NCBI GenBank assembly: GCA_963817785.1
Contig: CAWFPL010000002.1
Span: 1,302,001 to 1,366,000, forward strand
Direction of reading: 5' to 3'
Source of the DNA: JAKALD01 sp963817785
Lineage (GTDB): Bacteria > Pseudomonadota > Gammaproteobacteria > Burkholderiales > SG8-39
DNA length: 64,000 nucleotides
The notes under the pieces are model-generated. The model was given only the letters and a program-made list of their open reading frames with translations. It made no database searches and was not told the DNA's origin. The position numbers and the translations under genes were made by a program. Positions 50,663-58,961 of the stretch are shown here, piece after piece. Every line of letters begins with the position of its first letter. Position 1 is the first letter of the stretch.

Positions 50663-51882
50663 ACAAGGGACTGCTTTCGGTCGACGAGGCGCTCGCGGTG
50701 CTGCTCGCGGGCGCGAGCCCGGTGGCCGAGATCGATGAGGTCCCCACGCTCGAGGGGAGCGGCCGGGTGCTCGCGCGCGCGCAGCGCTCGCAGATGGACG
50801 TGCCGCCGATGGACAACAGCGCGATGGACGGCTACGCGGTGCGCGCGGCCGACGTCAAGGTGCCGGAGACGCGGCTGCGCGTCGCGCAGCGCATCCAGGC
50901 CGGCGAGATCGGCACCGCGCTCGAGCCCGGCACCGCGGCGCGCATCTTCACCGGTGCGCCGCTGCCGCCCGGCGCGGACGCCATCGTGATGCAGGAATTC
51001 TGCGCGGCCGAGGGCGATCGCGTGATCGTGAAGAAGGTGCCGCGGGCCGAGGAATGGATCCGGCGCCGGGGCAGCGACATCCGCGCGGGCGACGAGATCC
51101 TCGCGGCCGGCATCCGCCTGCGGCCGCAGGATACGGGCCTGGCCGCCTCGGTCGGCATCGCCGCGCTGCCCGTGTACCGGCGCGTGCGCCTGGCGCTGTT
51201 CTTCACCGGCGACGAGCTGGTGATGCCGGGCGCTCCGCTGCCGCCGGGGCGCATCTACAACTCCAACCGCTTCACGCTCAACGGACTCGCGCGCGGCCTG
51301 GGCTGCGAAGTGCGCGACTACGGCATCGTGCCCGACAGCCTGGAGGCGACGCGCGACGTGCTGCGGCGCGCGGCGGCCGAAAACGATCTCATCGTCACCT
51401 CGGGCGGGGTGTCGGTGGGGGAGGCCGATTTCGTCAAGCCCGCCGTCGAGGCCGAAGGTTCCCTGCTGATGTGGAAGATCGCCATGAAGCCGGGGCGGCC
51501 GCTCGCCTTCGGCCGGGTGCGCACGGACGACGCCGCGCGCGAGGCGGCCTTCATCGGCCTGCCCGGCAACCCGGTGTCGAGCTTCGTCACCTTCCTCGTG
51601 TTCGTACGGCCGTTCCTGCTCCGGACGCAGGGGGTAGCGGCGGTGGAGCCGCGCGCGCTGGACATGCGCGCGGACTTCGACTGGAGCGATCCCGATCCGC
51701 GGCGCGAATTCCTGCGCGTAAAATGGAATCAGGCGGGCGGCTTGGACCTCTACCCGACGCAGGATTCGGCGGTCCTCACTTCGACCGCCTGGGCCGACGG
51801 GCTGGTGGACAATCCGCCGAACCACCCGATCCGCAAGGGCGACCGGGTGCGCTTCGTGCCTTACGCGGAGCTGCTCGGATGA
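50659..51882 (+). CDS. moeA: Molybdopterin molybdenumtransferase MoeA (copy 2)
   Basis: A 407-aa MoeA: DNSAMDGYAVRAADV near residue 53, FTGAPLPPGADAIVMQEF near 97, FFTGDELVMPGAPLPPGRIY near 177, TSGGVSVGEADFVKP near 246 and GLPGNPVSSFVTFLVF near 300. It is clearly divergent from the copy at 28675-29940 and travels with moaD and moaE. Two MoeA paralogs in some organisms divide molybdate and tungstate insertion; the Wtp importer nearby makes that idea worth testing. Confidence 0.94.
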   Translation: MNKGLLSVDEALAVLLAGASPVAEIDEVPTLEGSGRVLARAQRSQMDVPPMDNSAMDGYAVRAADVKVPETRLRVAQRIQAGEIGTALEPGTAARIFTGAPLPPGADAIVMQEFCAAEGDRVIVKKVPRAEEWIRRRGSDIRAGDEILAAGIRLRPQDTGLAASVGIAALPVYRRVRLALFFTGDELVMPGAPLPPGRIYNSNRFTLNGLARGLGCEVRDYGIVPDSLEATRDVLRRAAAENDLIVTSGGVSVGEADFVKPAVEAEGSLLMWKIAMKPGRPLAFGRVRTDDAAREAAFIGLPGNPVSSFVTFLVFVRPFLLRTQGVAAVEPRALDMRADFDWSDPDPRREFLRVKWNQAGGLDLYPTQDSAVLTSTAWADGLVDNPPNHPIRKGDRVRFVPYAELLG

Positions 51883-52136
51883 AGGTGAAGCTGCTGTTCT
51901 TCGCCGCGCTGCGCGAGCAGCTCGGCACCGGGGGCGAGGAGATCGAGCTGCCCGAGGGCGTCGGTACGCTGGGCGCGCTGCGCTCGCATCTCGCGGGCCG
52001 CGGCGGGGCGTGGCAGGCGGCGCTCGCCGAGGGCAAGCTGGTGCGCATGGCGATCAACCAGGACATGGCCAAGCCGGGCGCGGCGCTGCGCGGCGGCGAC
52101 GAGGTGGCGTTCTTTCCGCCGGTGACCGGAGGCTGA
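51879..52136 (+). CDS. moaD: Molybdopterin synthase sulfur carrier subunit
   Basis: An 85-aa ubiquitin-like protein beginning MKVKLLFFAALREQLG and ending in the required VTGG, whose terminal Gly is thiocarboxylated to donate sulfur to precursor Z. The ATG overlaps the moeA stop (ATGA). MoaE follows after 1 base. Confidence 0.94.
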   Translation: MKVKLLFFAALREQLGTGGEEIELPEGVGTLGALRSHLAGRGGAWQAALAEGKLVRMAINQDMAKPGAALRGGDEVAFFPPVTGG

Positions 52137-52137
52137 G

Positions 52138-52617
52138 GTGAAGATCGCGGTGCAGCGCGAGGACTTCGATGGCGGCGCGGAAGCGCGCGCGCTGGCGCGC
52201 GGCAACCCCAAGGTCGGCGCGGTGGCGAGCTTCGTCGGCCTGGTGCGCGACCTGAACGAGGGCGCAGCGGTAGGCGCCATGACGCTCGAGCATTATCCCG
52301 GCATGACCGAGAAGGCGATCGCCGCGATCGTCGAGGAGGCGAAGAGCCGCTGGGAGGTGCTCGACTGCACCGTCATCCACCGCGTCGGCGAGCTGCGCCC
52401 CGGCGACCAGATCGTGCTGGTGGCGGTCGCCAGCGGCCATCGCGGCGACGCGTTCGCGGCCTGCGAGTTCATCATGGACTACCTCAAGACGCGCGCGCCG
52501 TTCTGGAAGAAGGAGCAGACCCCCGAGGGGGCGCGCTGGGTCGAGGCGCGTGCCGGCGACGAGCGCGCGGCCGAGCGCTGGCAGCCCGCGATTGCGCAGC
52601 CGAAAAAGCTCGGGTAG
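52138..52617 (+). CDS. moaE: Molybdopterin synthase catalytic subunit
   Basis: A 159-aa protein: GAVASFVGLVRDLNEG near residue 22, LEHYPGMTEKAI near 48, VIHRVGELRPGDQIVLVAV near 80 and the active-site MDYLKTRAPFWKKE near 118. It converts cyclic pyranopterin monophosphate to molybdopterin with MoaD sulfur. It starts at a GTG. The fluoride riboswitch begins only about 10 bases after its stop. Confidence 0.95.
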   Translation: MKIAVQREDFDGGAEARALARGNPKVGAVASFVGLVRDLNEGAAVGAMTLEHYPGMTEKAIAAIVEEAKSRWEVLDCTVIHRVGELRPGDQIVLVAVASGHRGDAFAACEFIMDYLKTRAPFWKKEQTPEGARWVEARAGDERAAERWQPAIAQPKKLG

Positions 52618-52626
52618 AGTTTGTGC

Positions 52627-52685
52627 CGTAGGGAGATGGCATTCCTCCCGTAACAAAAACCGCCGCAAGGCTGATGATGCCTACG
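52627..52685 (+). ncRNA. Fluoride riboswitch (crcB RNA motif) aptamer
   Basis: The conserved core is present: GGGAGATGGCATTCCTCCC, then TAACAAAAACCGCC and GGCTGATGATGCCTACG. The outer stem P1 is CGTAGG (52627-52632) with CCTACG (52680-52685). It precedes crcB, its standard target gene. Confidence 0.95.
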
Positions 52686-52723
52686 TGAACCGCCGGATGG
52701 GCGCGCAAGCGTAGGCATTTTTT
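52677..52723 (+). terminator. Riboswitch-controlled intrinsic terminator
   Basis: ATGCCTACG (52677-52685) pairs with CGTAGGCAT (52710-52718), followed by a T run to 52723. Its left arm is the 3' strand of aptamer stem P1, so fluoride binding and termination exclude each other: fluoride turns crcB on. Confidence 0.9.
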
Positions 52724-52777
52724 GTGCCCCCTCCGACGCGTTCCCGCAAGCGGAACAACAACTGTCGGAGGTATTAA

Positions 52778-53161
52778 TTGAACTTCATTGGCCTATTGGC
52801 CGTCGGCGCAGGCGCCGCGGTCGGCGCCTGGATACGTTGGGGGCTGGGCATTCTGCTCAACCCGGTATTCCCCACTCTACCGCTCGGTACCTTCGCCGCG
52901 AACCTGCTCGGCGGACTGCTGATGGGCGTCGTCATGACCCTGTTCGCGCATTTCGAGACCATCCCGGCCAGCGTGCGCCTGCTTCTCGCGACCGGCTTTC
53001 TGGGCGGCTTGACCACCTTTTCGACGTTTTCCGCGGAGACCGCGACGCTGCTGCTGCGCCAGCAATCAGGATGGGCGGCGGTGGAGATTCTGGCGCACGT
53101 GTCGGGATCGGTCCTGTTGACTCTGGCAGGTGTCGGCATCACGCGCCTGGTGCTGAAATGA
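52778..53161 (+). CDS. crcB: Fluoride exporter CrcB/FluC
   Basis: A 127-aa four-helix channel protein: GAGAAVGAWIRWGLG near residue 8, LPLGTFAANLLGGLLMG near 34 and TGFLGGLTTFSTFSAET near 70, the conserved N and FS-TF residues lining the fluoride path. The TTG start at 52778 has CGGAGG 7 bases upstream. It is controlled by the fluoride riboswitch directly upstream. Confidence 0.94.
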   Translation: MNFIGLLAVGAGAAVGAWIRWGLGILLNPVFPTLPLGTFAANLLGGLLMGVVMTLFAHFETIPASVRLLLATGFLGGLTTFSTFSAETATLLLRQQSGWAAVEILAHVSGSVLLTLAGVGITRLVLK

Positions 53162-53220
53162 GCGCGCGGTCGGTCGGCGGCGCGGACGCGGCGGGAGGCG
53201 GCGCGAAGGAGGAGACGGAC

Positions 53221-53556
53221 ATGCAAGAGACGATGACGGGTTCCTATCTGCGCTTCTACATGCACGAGAACCGCAAGCACCACCACATCCTGCTCTACGA
53301 GTGGCTGCTCGAGACGGCGAAGAAGATGGGCATCGAGGGCGGCTCGGCGTTCCGCGCCTTCGCCGGCTATGGGCGCCACGGCGTGATGCACGAGCAGCAT
53401 TTCTTCGAGCTCGCGGGCGACCTCACCGTGGAAGTGGAGTTCCTGCTCGTCGACCCGCAGGCCGACGCCCTGCTCGCGCAGCTGCGCCGCGAAGGCGTGC
53501 GCGTCGTGTACGCGCGAACGCGGGCCGAGTTCGGGATGATCCGCGGCACGGACTGA
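53221..53556 (+). CDS. DUF190 family protein
   Basis: A 111-aa PII-like ferredoxin-fold protein: GSYLRFYMHENRKHHHILLY near the start, AFRAFAGYGRHGVMHEQHF near 42 and VEVEFLLVDPQADALL near 70. DUF190 genes usually follow crcB, suggesting a role in fluoride resistance. The ATG at 53221 has a strong AAGGAGGA; an ATG at 53158 overlapping the crcB stop would add 21 poorly conserved residues. The hyf-like operon begins 18 bases downstream. Confidence 0.85.
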   Translation: MQETMTGSYLRFYMHENRKHHHILLYEWLLETAKKMGIEGGSAFRAFAGYGRHGVMHEQHFFELAGDLTVEVEFLLVDPQADALLAQLRREGVRVVYARTRAEFGMIRGTD

Positions 53557-53574
53557 GTACGGGGAGCGCGAACC

Positions 53575-54516
53575 GTGCGCGACATCCTGCTGCAGATCGC
53601 CCAGGTCGTGACGGTGCTCGCGCTCTCGCCCCTGCTGCAGGGCGTGATCGCGCGCTGGGAAGAGCGGGTACAAAGGAGCCGCGGGCCGAGCGTATTGCAG
53701 CCCTACCGCGACTTGTGGAAGCTGCTGCACAAGGAGCAGGTGGTACCGCGAACCGCGTCGTGGATCTACCTGGTCGCACCGGTGGTCGCGTTCACCTGCA
53801 TGCTCACGGTGCCGATCCTGATCCCGGTACTCACCGACTTTCCGCTGCCGCTCTCGGACATGGGCGACATCCTCGGCGGCGGCCTGATCCTGGCGCTCGG
53901 CTCGTTCGTGATCCTGCTCGCCGGCCTGGACTCGGGCAGCGCCTACGGCGGCATCGGCTCGAGCCGCGCGGTAATGGTCGCCATCCTCGCAGAGCCGACC
54001 CTGATCCTGGTGTTTGTCGGCATCACCCTGCTCGCCAAGGCGATGCTGCCGTTCGTGGTCAACCATCTGCTGGTGAAGGACCCGGCGGCCTACTGGAGCC
54101 CGGCGCATCTGTTCCTGATCCTGGCGTTCTTCGTGCTGCTGCTCACCGAGACCGACCGGCTGCCGATCCACTCCAGCACCCACATCGAGGTCTACATGAT
54201 CGAGGAGGCGCGCGTGCTCGAGTACTCCGGGCCGCTGCTGGCGCTGCTCAAGTGGGCCTCGATGATGAAGCAGTTCATCCTGTACATCATCTTCGTGAAC
54301 GTTCTGACGTTGCCGTGGGGCCTGTCGCACGCCGGCAGCGCGCCCGGCGCGCTCGCGGCCGCTGCCGCCCTGTTCCTGAAGATGCTCGCGGTGGCGGCGG
54401 TGATAGTGGTGGTGGAGACCGCCCAGTCGCGGCTGCGCTTTTACCGCTACCAGGAGCCGCTCGCCGCGTCGTTCCTGCTCGCGGTGCTCGCGATCGTCGC
54501 CAATCAGCTGAGATAG
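53575..54516 (+). CDS. hyfC: Hyf-like complex, NuoH/HyfC-type membrane subunit
   Basis: A 313-aa protein with eight helices, homologous to complex I NuoH and hydrogenase-4 HyfC. It shows GPSVLQPYRDLWKLLHKEQV near residue 40-60, TETDRLPIHSSTHIEVYMIE near 190 with the conserved acidic residues, and AHLFLILAFFVLLLTETD. It connects the hydrophilic redox arm to the pumping subunits. The GTG at 53575 is 18 bases after the DUF190 stop; the genes from here to 60933 are tightly packed. Confidence 0.9.
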   Translation: MRDILLQIAQVVTVLALSPLLQGVIARWEERVQRSRGPSVLQPYRDLWKLLHKEQVVPRTASWIYLVAPVVAFTCMLTVPILIPVLTDFPLPLSDMGDILGGGLILALGSFVILLAGLDSGSAYGGIGSSRAVMVAILAEPTLILVFVGITLLAKAMLPFVVNHLLVKDPAAYWSPAHLFLILAFFVLLLTETDRLPIHSSTHIEVYMIEEARVLEYSGPLLALLKWASMMKQFILYIIFVNVLTLPWGLSHAGSAPGALAAAAALFLKMLAVAAVIVVVETAQSRLRFYRYQEPLAASFLLAVLAIVANQLR

Positions 54517-54520
54517 CCGC

Positions 54521-55201
54521 ATGCTCGCCGCGCACCTCGATCCGCTCGCCGCCTCGCTGTTCAGCCTGCTGGCGATCGGGAGCCTGCTGCTCGCATTCGT
54601 GATGCTCGGCTCGCGCTGGCTGCGCGATTACCTGGTGGCGTTCACCATCGAGTCCTGGCTGATTGCCCTGCTCTCCGCGGCAGTGGCCTATTACGGCGGC
54701 TACCGCGAGCTGTACCTCATCGCCGTGCTCACCGCGGCGTTCCGCGGCGTGGTGCTCCCGTATCTGCTGAAACGCATCATCGTGCGCCTGGACGTGGATC
54801 GCGAGCTGCACCTGTCGCTGCAGCCCAGCTCGAGCCTCGTGATCGGCGCGCTGCTGGTGGTGTTCGCGTTCGTCGTCTCGAGCCATCTCGGCGCGCGCCT
54901 CGGGCTCGCCGGGACGGTTGCGGTGCTCGCGCTCACCGTGATGCTGTCGATGAAGCTGATCGGTTTCCTGATGCTCGCGCTGCGCCACGAGGCGATCAGC
55001 CAGATCCTCGGTCTGCTGGTGCTGGAGAACGGCATTTTCCTCGGCTCGCAGATCCTGGTCCCGGGCATGCCGCTGCTGCTCGAGCTGGTGATCCTGTTCG
55101 ACCTGCTGGTGATCGTGGTGTGCTTCGGCGTGCTGGTGCGCTATCTGGTGGCGCACGTCGGCAGCACCAGCAGCCGCGAGCTGCGCAGGCTGGTGGGCTG
55201 A
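54521..55201 (+). CDS. hyfE: Hyf-like complex, HyfE-type subunit
   Basis: A 226-aa membrane protein with seven helices. The C-terminal half resembles NuoK (LGLLVLENGIFLGSQILVPG near 165-185, with the buried Glu), and the N-terminal half resembles HyfE. It starts 4 bases after hyfC. This subunit is expected in the membrane arm between the NuoH-like and antiporter-like subunits. Confidence 0.85.
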   Translation: MLAAHLDPLAASLFSLLAIGSLLLAFVMLGSRWLRDYLVAFTIESWLIALLSAAVAYYGGYRELYLIAVLTAAFRGVVLPYLLKRIIVRLDVDRELHLSLQPSSSLVIGALLVVFAFVVSSHLGARLGLAGTVAVLALTVMLSMKLIGFLMLALRHEAISQILGLLVLENGIFLGSQILVPGMPLLLELVILFDLLVIVVCFGVLVRYLVAHVGSTSSRELRRLVG

Positions 55202-55204
55202 GCC

Positions 55205-56656
55205 ATGGTCGGTGCGCTGCTCCTGATCCTGACGCTCGCGCCGCTCGGCGCGGTGCTGGGGTGTCTCGCCCTGCGCGCGCCGCGCGCCTGCGAGCGGCTG
55301 AACCTCGCGGCCGCGATCGTCGGCTTCGCCGCGGCGCTGCCTCTGCCGGTGGCAGCGTTCGGCCGCAGCTACGCGTTCTGGGACGGTTACGTCCTGCTCG
55401 ATGCGATCGGTGCCTGGACGCTGCTGTGCACGGCGGCGGTGTACCTGCTTGCCTCCATCTATGCGGTCGGCTACATGCGCCTGCTCGACGAAGACGCGCG
55501 CCTGCACCGCTTCTATGCGCTGTTCGCCGGCTTCGCCGCGACCATGCTGTGCGGCCCGCTGATGAACAACATCGGCGTGTACTGGATCGCGATCGAGCTC
55601 ACCACGCTGGTGAGCACCTTTCTGGTCGGGTTCGAGCTCGGCAAGGAAAGCATCGAAGCGGCGTGGAAATACATCATCGTGGTGTCCGCCGGCATCAGCC
55701 TCGCGCTGCTCGGAACCGTGCTCTTCTATTGGGCCGGCAGCCTGGTGCTGGGGCCGACTTACGACATGACCTGGGGCGCGCTGCGCGCGGTGGCGCCCAA
55801 GGTCGACGGGCGCCTGCTCGACGCCGCTTTTCTGCTGGTGCTGATCGGCTACGGGACCAAGGCCGGACTCGCGCCGATGCACACCTGGCTGCCGGACGCG
55901 CACAGCGAAGGCCCGGCGCCCGTGTCGGCGATGCTCTCCGGCGCGCTTCTCAACACGGCGATGCTCGGTATTGCGCGCTTTCTCGCGGTCACCGATGCGG
56001 CGGGCGGATCGGCGCTGCCGCGCACCGCGGTGGTCGTCTTCGGCGTCGTGTCGCTGCTCGTGGCCGCGCTGTTCATCGTGCGCCAGGAAGGGGTCAAGCG
56101 CCTGATGGCCTATTCGAGCGTCGAGCACATGGGGGTGCTTGCGCTGGGCTTCGGTTTCGGCGGTCCGCTCGGCATCGCCGGCGCGCTCTATCACATGTTC
56201 AATCACTCGCTCACCAAGTCGCTCATGTTCTTCGGCGCCGGCAACGCGATGCGCGCCTACGGCAGCAAGGACATGTCCGATATCCGCGCGCTGCCCCGTC
56301 ACTACCCGGTGAGCGGCGCGCTGTGGCTCGCCGGCGCGGTGGCGATCACCGGCGCACCGCCCTTCGGGCTGTTCCTGAGCGAGATGGTGATCCTGCGCGC
56401 GGGATTCGCCTCGCCGCAGGCCTGGGCGGCGATCGCCATGCTGGTGCTGCTGATCGTGATCTTCGCCGGCTTCCTGAATCATTTCCGCGGCATGTACTTC
56501 GCGGAGGAGGAGGGCCGCGGGCCGGTACCGGTGCTGCGCCTGGGCGCCTGGCTCACGCTGCCGATGTGGCTCGCACTGGTGCCGGTCGCGGTGCTCGGGG
56601 TGTGGTGGCCGCAGGCGCTGTGGTCGTTCTTCCATGCAGCGGCGGCTCGCCCATGA
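55205..56656 (+). CDS. hyfF: Hyf-like complex, antiporter-like subunit HyfF
   Basis: A 483-aa NuoM/NuoN-type proton-translocating subunit with about 14 helices. It shows YWIAIELTTLVSTFLVGFE near residue 123 (key Glu of TM5), TKAGLAPMHTWLPDAHSEGP near 220 (TM7 Lys), VKRLMAYSSVEHMG near 298, HMFNHSLTKSLMFFGAG near 330 and GAPPFGLFLSEMV near 382. The charged chain for proton pumping is preserved. Its stop overlaps the hyfG start (ATGA). Confidence 0.92.
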   Translation: MVGALLLILTLAPLGAVLGCLALRAPRACERLNLAAAIVGFAAALPLPVAAFGRSYAFWDGYVLLDAIGAWTLLCTAAVYLLASIYAVGYMRLLDEDARLHRFYALFAGFAATMLCGPLMNNIGVYWIAIELTTLVSTFLVGFELGKESIEAAWKYIIVVSAGISLALLGTVLFYWAGSLVLGPTYDMTWGALRAVAPKVDGRLLDAAFLLVLIGYGTKAGLAPMHTWLPDAHSEGPAPVSAMLSGALLNTAMLGIARFLAVTDAAGGSALPRTAVVVFGVVSLLVAALFIVRQEGVKRLMAYSSVEHMGVLALGFGFGGPLGIAGALYHMFNHSLTKSLMFFGAGNAMRAYGSKDMSDIRALPRHYPVSGALWLAGAVAITGAPPFGLFLSEMVILRAGFASPQAWAAIAMLVLLIVIFAGFLNHFRGMYFAEEEGRGPVPVLRLGAWLTLPMWLALVPVAVLGVWWPQALWSFFHAAAARP

Positions 56657-58143
56657 ACGGCACCCTGGCACAGGATCTTGCGCCCGGCGTTCTGCAGGAC
56701 GCCTGCCGCGCGCTGCTCGCCGAGGGCGGACGCATGCAGATGGCCTACGCGTGGTTCCCCGACCCCGACGGCGGGCCCGAGCTGCGCTACCTGGCGAGCA
56801 CGGGCGCGCGCAGGCCATTCGCCTTGTGGCGCGTGCGGCTGGCCAACGGCGAGGCGGTGCCGAGCCTGGCCGGGGTGTCGCCGCTGCTCGGCTGGTACGA
56901 GCGCGAGATGACCGACCTCGCCGGGGTGCGCTTCGCGGGTCACCCGGAGCCGTATCGGCTGGTGCTGCACGAAGGCGCGGAGCCGGAGGCGCCCCCGCTG
57001 CGCCCGTCGCGCGCGCCGCAGCGCACGCTGGTCGCTCAGCCGGCCGAGCGCTGGATTCCGCCGGTCGACAGCAGCCAGGTGCAGCTACTTCCCTTCGGGC
57101 CGGTGCGCGCCGACGTGTTCGAATCCGGGCAGTTCCTGTTCCATTACATCGGCGAGCGCATCCTGCACTACCAGCCGCGCCTGTTCTTCAAGCACCGCGG
57201 CATGGAGAAGCGCTTCGAGTCGGTCGCCCCGGCCCTCGGCGTGATCCTCGCCGAGCGCGTCTCGGGCGTCGGCAGCGTCGCTCACGCGCTCGCCTTCGCG
57301 CAGGCGGTGGAGGCCGCGGCCGGCTGCGAGCTGCCGCGCCGCGCGCGCTGGCTGCGTGTGATCGCCGCCGAGCTCGAGCGCGTCTACAACCACCTCCACT
57401 ACCTCGGCCACCTGTGCCATACCACCACCCTCAAGGTGGGTGAGGCCGAGGGCAAGCTGCTGGAGGAGCGCGCCAAGCAGCTCAACGCGCGGGTGAGCGG
57501 CAGCCGGTTCCTGCGCGGCGTGGTCGGGCTGGGCGGCGTGCGGCGGGACTTGAGCCTCGAGGGCGCGGCGGAAGCATTGAGCGCGCTGCGCGCGGAACTG
57601 GAGCGCTACGAGGCGCTGCTCGAGCGCACGCACAGCCATCTCGATCGCCTGATCACCACCGGGCCGCTGCCGCGTCAGACCGCCTTCGACCAGGGCGCCA
57701 CGGGTCCGGTCGAGCGCGCATCGGGCCTGGACCGCGACCTGCGCCGCGACCATCCGTACGCCGCTTACGACGAGCTGTTGCCGGTGGTGCCGCTGCGCCA
57801 GGAGGGCGACGCGTATGCGCGCGCGCGGGTGCGGATCGGCGAGCTGCACGCAAGCCTCGGCCTGCTCGCGCACGCGCTGCGCGAGCTGCCCGCGGGGCCG
57901 CTGGCCGTCCGGGTCGAGCCGGCTGCGGGCAGCGAGGGTCTGGGCTGGGCGGAGACGCCGCGCGGCTCGCTCTATTACGCGGTGCACCTCGACGAACGCG
58001 GGCGGCTGGCGCGCGTGAAGATCAAGTCGCCGTCGTTCTCGAACTGGCGCGTGTTTCCGCACACGATGCACGACACCAACATGATGGACTATCTGATCAA
58101 CGAGGCGAGCTTCGGCTCGACCATCGCGGGCTGCGACCGCTGA
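56653..58143 (+). CDS. hyfG: Hyf-like complex large subunit without nickel-binding cysteines
   Basis: A 496-aa fusion of a NuoC-like N-terminal domain (1-140) and a NuoD/hydrogenase-large-subunit-like domain. It shows FKHRGMEKRFE (179-189) and ERVYNHLHYLGHLCH near 240. Group 4 hydrogenases have ERxCGxCxxAH; here residues 201-211 read ERVSGVGSVAH. The C-terminal DPCxSC is replaced by NEASFGSTIAG (near 483-493). All four Ni ligands are lost, so it cannot hold a NiFe centre. It resembles the hydrogenase-related Ehr proteins. The electron acceptor, perhaps quinone, is unknown. Confidence 0.92.
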   Translation: MNGTLAQDLAPGVLQDACRALLAEGGRMQMAYAWFPDPDGGPELRYLASTGARRPFALWRVRLANGEAVPSLAGVSPLLGWYEREMTDLAGVRFAGHPEPYRLVLHEGAEPEAPPLRPSRAPQRTLVAQPAERWIPPVDSSQVQLLPFGPVRADVFESGQFLFHYIGERILHYQPRLFFKHRGMEKRFESVAPALGVILAERVSGVGSVAHALAFAQAVEAAAGCELPRRARWLRVIAAELERVYNHLHYLGHLCHTTTLKVGEAEGKLLEERAKQLNARVSGSRFLRGVVGLGGVRRDLSLEGAAEALSALRAELERYEALLERTHSHLDRLITTGPLPRQTAFDQGATGPVERASGLDRDLRRDHPYAAYDELLPVVPLRQEGDAYARARVRIGELHASLGLLAHALRELPAGPLAVRVEPAAGSEGLGWAETPRGSLYYAVHLDERGRLARVKIKSPSFSNWRVFPHTMHDTNMMDYLINEASFGSTIAGCDR

Positions 58144-58154
58144 AGGAGCCGCCG

Positions 58155-58961
58155 ATGTCGCTGTGGACCTGGTTCGGGCTCAGTGCTGGAAGCGCGACCA
58201 CCGGCTGGCCGGCCCCGGGCGGCGACGACGGCCAGCGGGGCGTGCTCGGCATGCCGCGCCACGACCCGGCGCGCTGCCGCCCGAACTGCGAGGCCTGCGC
58301 GCAGGAGTGCTTCACCGGCGCGATCGCGATCGATCCCTCTGCGCCCACCGGACGCGTGCGGGTGGACTGGGGGCGCTGCATCGTCTGCCAGCGCTGCACC
58401 GAGGTCTGTCCCGAAGGCGCCTTCACGCCGTCCGGAGACTGGGCCTTCGGCGTGAGCCGCAGGGAAGACCTGCAGTGGGCGGAGGCGCTGGCCTCGCCCG
58501 AAGCCGACGAAACCGCGGCGCGCATTCGCCGGACCTTCCGGCGCAGCCTGCACCTGCGCCACGTCGACGCCGGCTCGTGCAACGGCTGCGAGTCCGAGCT
58601 GCAGGCGTTGAACAATCCCTTCTACAACCTGCACCGGCTCGGCATTTTCTTCACTGCCTCGCCGCGCTTTGCCGACCTGCTGCTCGTCACCGGCCCGGTG
58701 ACCTACGCCATGCGCGGGCCGCTGCTCGAAACCTACCAGGCGATGCCCGAGCCGAAATGGGTGATGGCGACGGGCACCTGCGCGGTCTCGGGGGGCGTGC
58801 CGGGCGGCAACTACGCCTGCGGCAACGGCCTCGAAGGCCTGCTGCCGGTCGACATCCACCTGCCCGGGTGCCCGCCCAACCCGGCGGCGATCATCCACGC
58901 GCTGCTCGTGCTGCTGCGCCGCGCGGAGCAGCGCGTAGAGGGAGGCCGCCTTGTCCGCTGA
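58155..58961 (+). CDS. hyfI: Hyf-like complex, fused ferredoxin and NuoB-like small subunit
   Basis: A 268-aa protein. The N-terminal part is a two-cluster domain like HyfH/NuoI: Cys41, 45, 48, 52 and Cys75, 78, 81, 85. The C-terminal part is NuoB/HyfI-like, with cluster N2-type ligands Cys142, Cys145 (SCNGCESEL), Cys209 (TGTCAVSGG) and Cys239 (PGCPPNP). In most relatives these are two genes. All Fe-S ligands are intact, so electrons can reach the large subunit even though its Ni site is gone. Confidence 0.9.
   Translation: MSLWTWFGLSAGSATTGWPAPGGDDGQRGVLGMPRHDPARCRPNCEACAQECFTGAIAIDPSAPTGRVRVDWGRCIVCQRCTEVCPEGAFTPSGDWAFGVSRREDLQWAEALASPEADETAARIRRTFRRSLHLRHVDAGSCNGCESELQALNNPFYNLHRLGIFFTASPRFADLLLVTGPVTYAMRGPLLETYQAMPEPKWVMATGTCAVSGGVPGGNYACGNGLEGLLPVDIHLPGCPPNPAAIIHALLVLLRRAEQRVEGGRLVR

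Noticed and set aside
54287..56818. 843-codon open frame on the minus strand opposite hyfC, hyfE and hyfF
   Set aside because: Its translation is a His/Arg/Gln-rich string typical of the antisense of GC-rich membrane-protein genes.
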